The notes under the pieces: generated by a model | The model's database searches: none | The model's input: only the letters and a program-made list of their open reading frames with translations | Told to the model about the DNA's origin: nothing | Shown here: in pieces, positions 60,901 to 64,000 of the stretch | Layout: every line of letters starts with the position of its first letter | Numbering within the stretch: position 1 is the first letter of the stretch | Translations under genes and position numbers: made by a program | Assembly (NCBI RefSeq): GCF_964355755.1 | Contig: NC_092670.1 | Coordinates: 9,549,201 to 9,613,200, forward strand | DNA from: Antedon mediterranea | Taxonomy: Eukaryota; Echinodermata; Crinoidea; Comatulida; Antedonidae | Direction: 5' to 3' | DNA: 64,000 bases

Positions 60901-63795
60901 ATATTTGTTACAGCAGTTGGAACCTATTGAGGACACTTTCCAATGAAATGAATGAGATGCAATATTGTTTTATATTTTTTAATACTACGGCCAATTCAGG
61001 GGAGATCCCTATTAAGGGAAACCTTGCTGGGTCTCAAATGTGTCTCCTTAATAGTGGTTCTACAGTTCATGATAGGACAGGAGTAAGACCTGTCTTTGTT
61101 AAGCTCCTGGATTACGACTGCTAATTTAAAGTGGTGCCGAAACAAAAATGTGCAACGGTTGTGAACTGGAACATAATTATACACTATAAACAAATCAAAC
61201 ACAATCTTTGACATTACCCACTGTGTTTGAATTTTCTATCACAAAATTTATCTTGAAAACAATTTTACTTGACCAATAGTTGTATAGTACAATACATTAA
61301 ACTTCTCATGATTAAGTGAGAATTTCTCTCGTTGCGACGAGTGATAGTTATGATGAACATACATTAATATTTTTAATAGTTAGTTAGCTTACTTGGGTAA
61401 TACACCTTCTTGCCACCTTTGTAGATCAAGAGAGTTATGAACTCTTTGTTATCAGCGAAGTCATCCTTGTCTGTGATATGCCTAGTGAGTAGTATCCATA
61501 CGCCACCTTTACCTTTTACATCTAGTCTGTACTGTGGGTTGTTACTGATAACGTACCGGTCCTTTTTAGGTCCTTCTCCAGCCTGCCATGTGCTACAAAA
61601 AATTTAAATTTAATAAATGTTTTTCTACTATGAAAAGTATCAGAAAGCTAGCCATGTGTTAAAAAAAGAAATTATATACAGTAAGGTATCTTATTATTAA
61701 GTTTGAGGCAGGTTTCAGAGAATCTTAGGCCCTCTCTCTCCAGCTTGTCTTTACTCTCAAAGTAATAGTACTGCATTTGATCTGATTAGAATTTGATTAT
61801 TATATAACACCTAAATAGATACCTGTCATTTGATTGGACTTATAAAAATAAGTGCACTTAGTTTACGCTTTCGAGGTATACTGTATTTCTATTTTTGTTG
61901 GCGGAAGACCAGACGGTGTCGCCTCGGGAAAATAGAATTTGCCATCTTTTCACCTAATGAAATTATTTGTACCATTCCACCAATAAACATTTATTATTTG
62001 TATACAATTATATACTGAGATTGCAATATCAATGGATTTACCAGAGGATTAAGGGGATTGGATTATATCTGAGCAAGGGATTATAATAAGTGAAATATAG
62101 TAATATTATACTTACTTGTGCAAAACGTAGGTATGTGCAAAGAGCGATGGGTTCCAGTTCATATAAATAACATCAAAAAAATGACATAACGAGTCATAGT
62201 CAATCCAAAAAACACCTGTAATTATATGCAAATATTTAACAAGTATGAAAACCCCACCTGTAATTATATGCAAATATTTAATAAGTATGAAAACCCCACC
62301 TGTAATTACCGTATATGCAAATATTTAATAAGTATGAAACCCTCCCCCACCTGTAATTATATGCAAATACTCATTAATAAGTATTCAATCATAGGTGTAG
62401 CTTGATTCTACCTCAAAGTTTAGTAATATTCGTTGATTACACAGATTCTTATAATTCATTTAATTACTAATGTCGTCATTGCCATTATTGTACAAAGGTA
62501 TAGCACATTCATACACATACATATAGTATTAGTATTATGATTTGGTTATGAATATGATCATTTATAAACTGCATACCATTATCAAACTGTTGAGCATTTT
62601 TAGGGTCAAAGTTGAGAGCTTTTTGTAGTTCTGGTGTCCAATGTTCTTCATCGAACTCTGAGAAGCGACCTTTCCACCTCAGATGACTCCATGGATTCTT
62701 CAACTGAATCAATTTCTTTCCCTGAGTTTAAATCAATAAGTAATCAAATATTTGTTATGTCATCAAAGCTATCAGTAGAAATTCTAAACACAGAAGATGT
62801 CGTTGAAGAAGAAATTGTGATTTTAAACTTTGACTAAACTCCAACAATTGAAGTCATGTATTTCTTTACCGAATACCATTTTCACATAAACCATGATTTA
62901 TTACACGTTTTCATACCGTGAGAAATCAAAGGAGAGAAAGCAAAGTTGCACACTATTTGATTACTATGATTGGTCATATTAATATCCGGGCAATACATGC
63001 GCATGCAGTAACAACTCAGGACATCTCGGGACAAAAACAGGCCTCTCATTTGTGTATGTTTTTTCTCCCGAGATTTCACAGGGGTCTCTTGTCAAATTGC
63101 AAAAATTATCTTCACACTCTGCAAACCTGGTTATAACTTGTTACTTGAAAAAGGTATAAAAGAAAAACCACAATGTAATGATACCTTTATATCTCTTATA
63201 TCAAGCAAGGCATATGCATGAGTGGGAACCAATCCAGCCCTGTCAGCTTCTGCATCGGACATAACACCTGTTGCCACGGTGATTAGCACATTTCCGATGT
63301 GAAATCTAGAGTTCATCTTTGTGAACACCTCGTCTTTGTTGAAATCTTCACTATCAAGGCGAATGGGAACTCTATCTGGGATCCAACCTGTTAGGGCGTG
63401 CAGGTCAATATTCTAAAAAAAGTGTAGAAAACCCCTACTGTAGACATAGATTAACGTCATAAATGTGAACTTTTATGAAAATTGTTTTTCTTGGCAAGAT
63501 ATTACAATACATTTAAAGATATACTTTCCCTCAAAATCATGAAAATAATGTTGCAGTTTTGATTCAAGTTAGCAGCAAGTAGTGCTTAGGATAATTGTAC
63601 TACTGAGAAGACCTAGTTTTTCTTTGGCCGATATAATAATGATCTTACTGAGTTTGATCCCGGGAAGTCATAACCACCCATCACCTTCAGGTACGCCTTC
63701 TCCATGATGGATATCCAGAATTCATTGCGGTTGCTTGAGAAAGAGCAAAGTAGGCTACCATAGATATCTTCAGGTAAATAATCATCAATGATAAC
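57759..63795 (-). CDS. CAPN7: Calpain-7, C-terminal 466 residues (5' end beyond window)
   Basis: Intracellular cysteine protease of the PalB/calpain-7 type, which in animals acts with ESCRT-III on endosomes. Ten exons (63795-63649, 63412-63185, 62721-62577, 62215-62116, 61592-61393, 60731-60589, 59692-59630, 59338-59199, 58344-58255, 57903-57759) join in phase to a TGA. The part seen starts inside the protease core. The catalytic His is in [11 protein letters not shown] (codon 63220-63218) and the catalytic Asn in [10 protein letters not shown] (codon 62697-62695), 20 residues apart as in calpain-7. Two C-terminal beta-sandwich (C2L/PBH-type) domains follow, with [44 protein letters not shown] and [11 protein letters not shown]. 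The protein ends MKVVHLQ, without an EF-hand domain. The catalytic Cys exon and the MIT repeats must lie to the right of 64000. Confidence 0.95.
58255..58344 (-). CDS. CAPN7: CAPN7 exon
   Basis: 90 nt, split codons at both ends. [27 protein letters not shown]. Confidence 0.9.
58597..59172. mobile_element. Harbinger-like MITE, 576 bp, flanked by TTA
   Basis: Left end TACCCCTTTCACACCAAAA, right end TTTTGGTGTGAAAGGGGTA as its inverse. TTA precedes (58594-58596) and follows (59173-59175), the 3-bp target duplication typical of PIF/Harbinger. The interior has many CTCCGGAG palindromes near both ends and an AT-rich middle. Fills most of a calpain-7 intron. Confidence 0.8.
59199..59338 (-). CDS. 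CAPN7: CAPN7 exon (second beta-sandwich)
   Basis: 140 nt. [41 protein letters not shown]. The donor lies 26 bp from the end of the Harbinger-like MITE in the next intron. Confidence 0.93.
59405..59590. mobile_element. Pogo-like MITE remnant in calpain-7 intron
   Basis: TA-CAGTAGAATCTCCTTTGGG, internal AGGGGCAATATATTTTAA, and decayed right end AGGAGGTTGTACAGTG. Confidence 0.55.
59630..59692 (-). CDS. CAPN7: CAPN7 exon (21 codons)
   Basis: 63 nt, phase 0. [19 protein letters not shown] bridges the two beta-sandwich domains. Confidence 0.9.
59707..59891. repeat. 85-bp tandem duplication in calpain-7 intron
   Basis: Two copies starting CAAATTATAGATGATATC at 59707 and 59792, with a partial third start at 59877. 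Nearly identical (one visible change, CTTGAAG/CTAGAAG), so very recent. Confidence 0.92.
60160..60575. repeat. (GATAAT/GATGAT)n microsatellite in calpain-7 intron
   Basis: About 415 bp of GAT and AAT triplets. It produces long Asp/Asn, Ile/Met and His/Tyr open frames on both strands, none of them genes. The sense strand of calpain-7 carries ATC/ATT runs starting 14 nt after an exon. Confidence 0.95.
60589..60731 (-). CDS. CAPN7: CAPN7 exon
   Basis: 143 nt. [37 protein letters not shown]. The donor GTATGC is followed within 15 nt by the GAT/AAT microsatellite. Confidence 0.93.
60768..60892. mobile_element. Family A MITE in calpain-7 intron
   Basis: TTAAGCTCTGTCTACACTAT at the left, ATAGTGTAGAAAGATCTTAA at the right; internal GACATCATCATGTCCATATA. 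Begins 37 bp upstream (in sense direction) of an exon acceptor. Confidence 0.75.
60911..61065. mobile_element. Pogo-like MITE remnant
   Basis: TA-CAGCAGTTGGAACC, internal AATACTACGGCCAATTC, right end TCCTTAATAGTGGTTCTAC. Lies in the same intron as the family A copy. Confidence 0.6.
61393..61592 (-). CDS. CAPN7: CAPN7 exon (first beta-sandwich)
   Basis: 200 nt. [50 protein letters not shown]. Donor GTAAGC. Confidence 0.93.
62116..62215 (-). CDS. CAPN7: CAPN7 exon
   Basis: 100 nt, split codons at both ends. [26 protein letters not shown]. Its acceptor ATTACAG|GTG lies inside the repeat unit described at 62213-62385. Confidence 0.93.
62213..62385. repeat. 42-51-bp tandem repeat spanning a calpain-7 acceptor
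   Basis: CACCTGTAATTA begins at 62213, 62255, 62297 and 62348, each followed by TATATGCAAATA. The first unit contains the true acceptor and the first bases of the exon at 62116-62215. Confidence 0.9.
62577..62721 (-). CDS. CAPN7: CAPN7 exon (catalytic Asn)
   Basis: 145 nt. [20 protein letters not shown] with the catalytic Asn, then [13 protein letters not shown] and QQFDNG. Confidence 0.95.
63185..63412 (-). CDS. CAPN7: CAPN7 exon (catalytic His)
   Basis: 76 codons, phase 0. [43 protein letters not shown] with the catalytic His. Confidence 0.95.
63649..63795 (-). CDS. CAPN7: CAPN7 exon (protease core)
   Basis: 49 codons, phase 0. [28 protein letters not shown]: the calpain segment following the catalytic Cys region. 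Donor GTAAGA. Confidence 0.93.
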
Positions 63796-64000
63796 CTACA
63801 AATATAAATTTATTAATTGAATTGTTATCAATCACCTTTAAAAAGATAGTAATTATGTCAAAACCCAACTGAAAGGAACTAGTTGCGCAATAGCGCTTAT
63901 GTCGAATCAACTCAACAGAACCTGTAAGCGAGTGCTTACTTCTATGCTGCAACAATTATCTAGGTTACCATAACATAACACGCTTCAAAGTGAACTGAAA

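Overview
The window is animal (metazoan) nuclear DNA. It is AT-rich and intron-rich, with GT-AG introns, tRNA-derived SINE remains and several families of small inverted-repeat elements. The gene content, together with the frequent GGCCTA/TAGGCC words, suggests an invertebrate deuterostome such as an echinoderm; this lineage call is an inference. No bacterial, viral or organellar segment was seen. All exon models were built by hand from splice signals, reading phase and protein-family motifs.

Three genes can be supported. (1) A complete plus-strand cytochrome P450 of the CYP1/CYP17-like CYP2 clan lies at 5103-8722. It has four exon positions and a tandemly duplicated third exon (7166-7270 and 7330-7428). 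Both copies keep the ExxR motif and the same phase, and only 59 nt separate them, which suggests mutually exclusive splicing of a substrate-contacting segment. (2) A complete minus-strand RhoGAP of the ARHGAP9/12/15/27 family (SH3, two WW, PH, RhoGAP) lies at 49082 down to 21304. It has 16 predicted exons and about 830 residues. Its likely promoter is near 51.0-51.3 kb and carries a ZNF143/THAP11-type site. (3) The 3' two-thirds of a minus-strand calpain-7 (CAPN7) lies at 63795 down to 57759: 10 exons and 466 residues, with the catalytic His and Asn. The catalytic Cys and the N-terminal MIT region lie beyond the right edge. A fourth, unidentified minus-strand gene is suggested by a proline-rich first coding exon at 15357-15467 and a Ser/Thr-rich second exon at 14388-14450.

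Layout: 1-5 kb holds no gene and several local tandem duplications. 5.0-8.9 kb is the P450. 9-15.5 kb holds repeats and the unidentified gene. 15.6-21.3 kb is repeat-rich. 21.3-49.1 kb is the RhoGAP gene, whose introns hold a SINE, pogo-like MITEs, a roughly 59-unit 14-bp minisatellite and other arrays. 49.1-57.7 kb is the RhoGAP upstream region plus repeats. 57.7-64 kb is calpain-7, with a Harbinger-like MITE, a long GAT/AAT microsatellite and a tandem repeat that copies its own 3' splice site. The genes encode unrelated functions (oxidative metabolism, Rho GTPase signalling, endosomal proteolysis), so no operon-like cooperation is implied.

The most interesting signals are the duplicated P450 K-helix exon, the pogo-like MITE family that has expanded internally into different tandem arrays, the very strong excess of the word TACAGTA/TACTGTA, and the repeated decoy acceptors in calpain-7.
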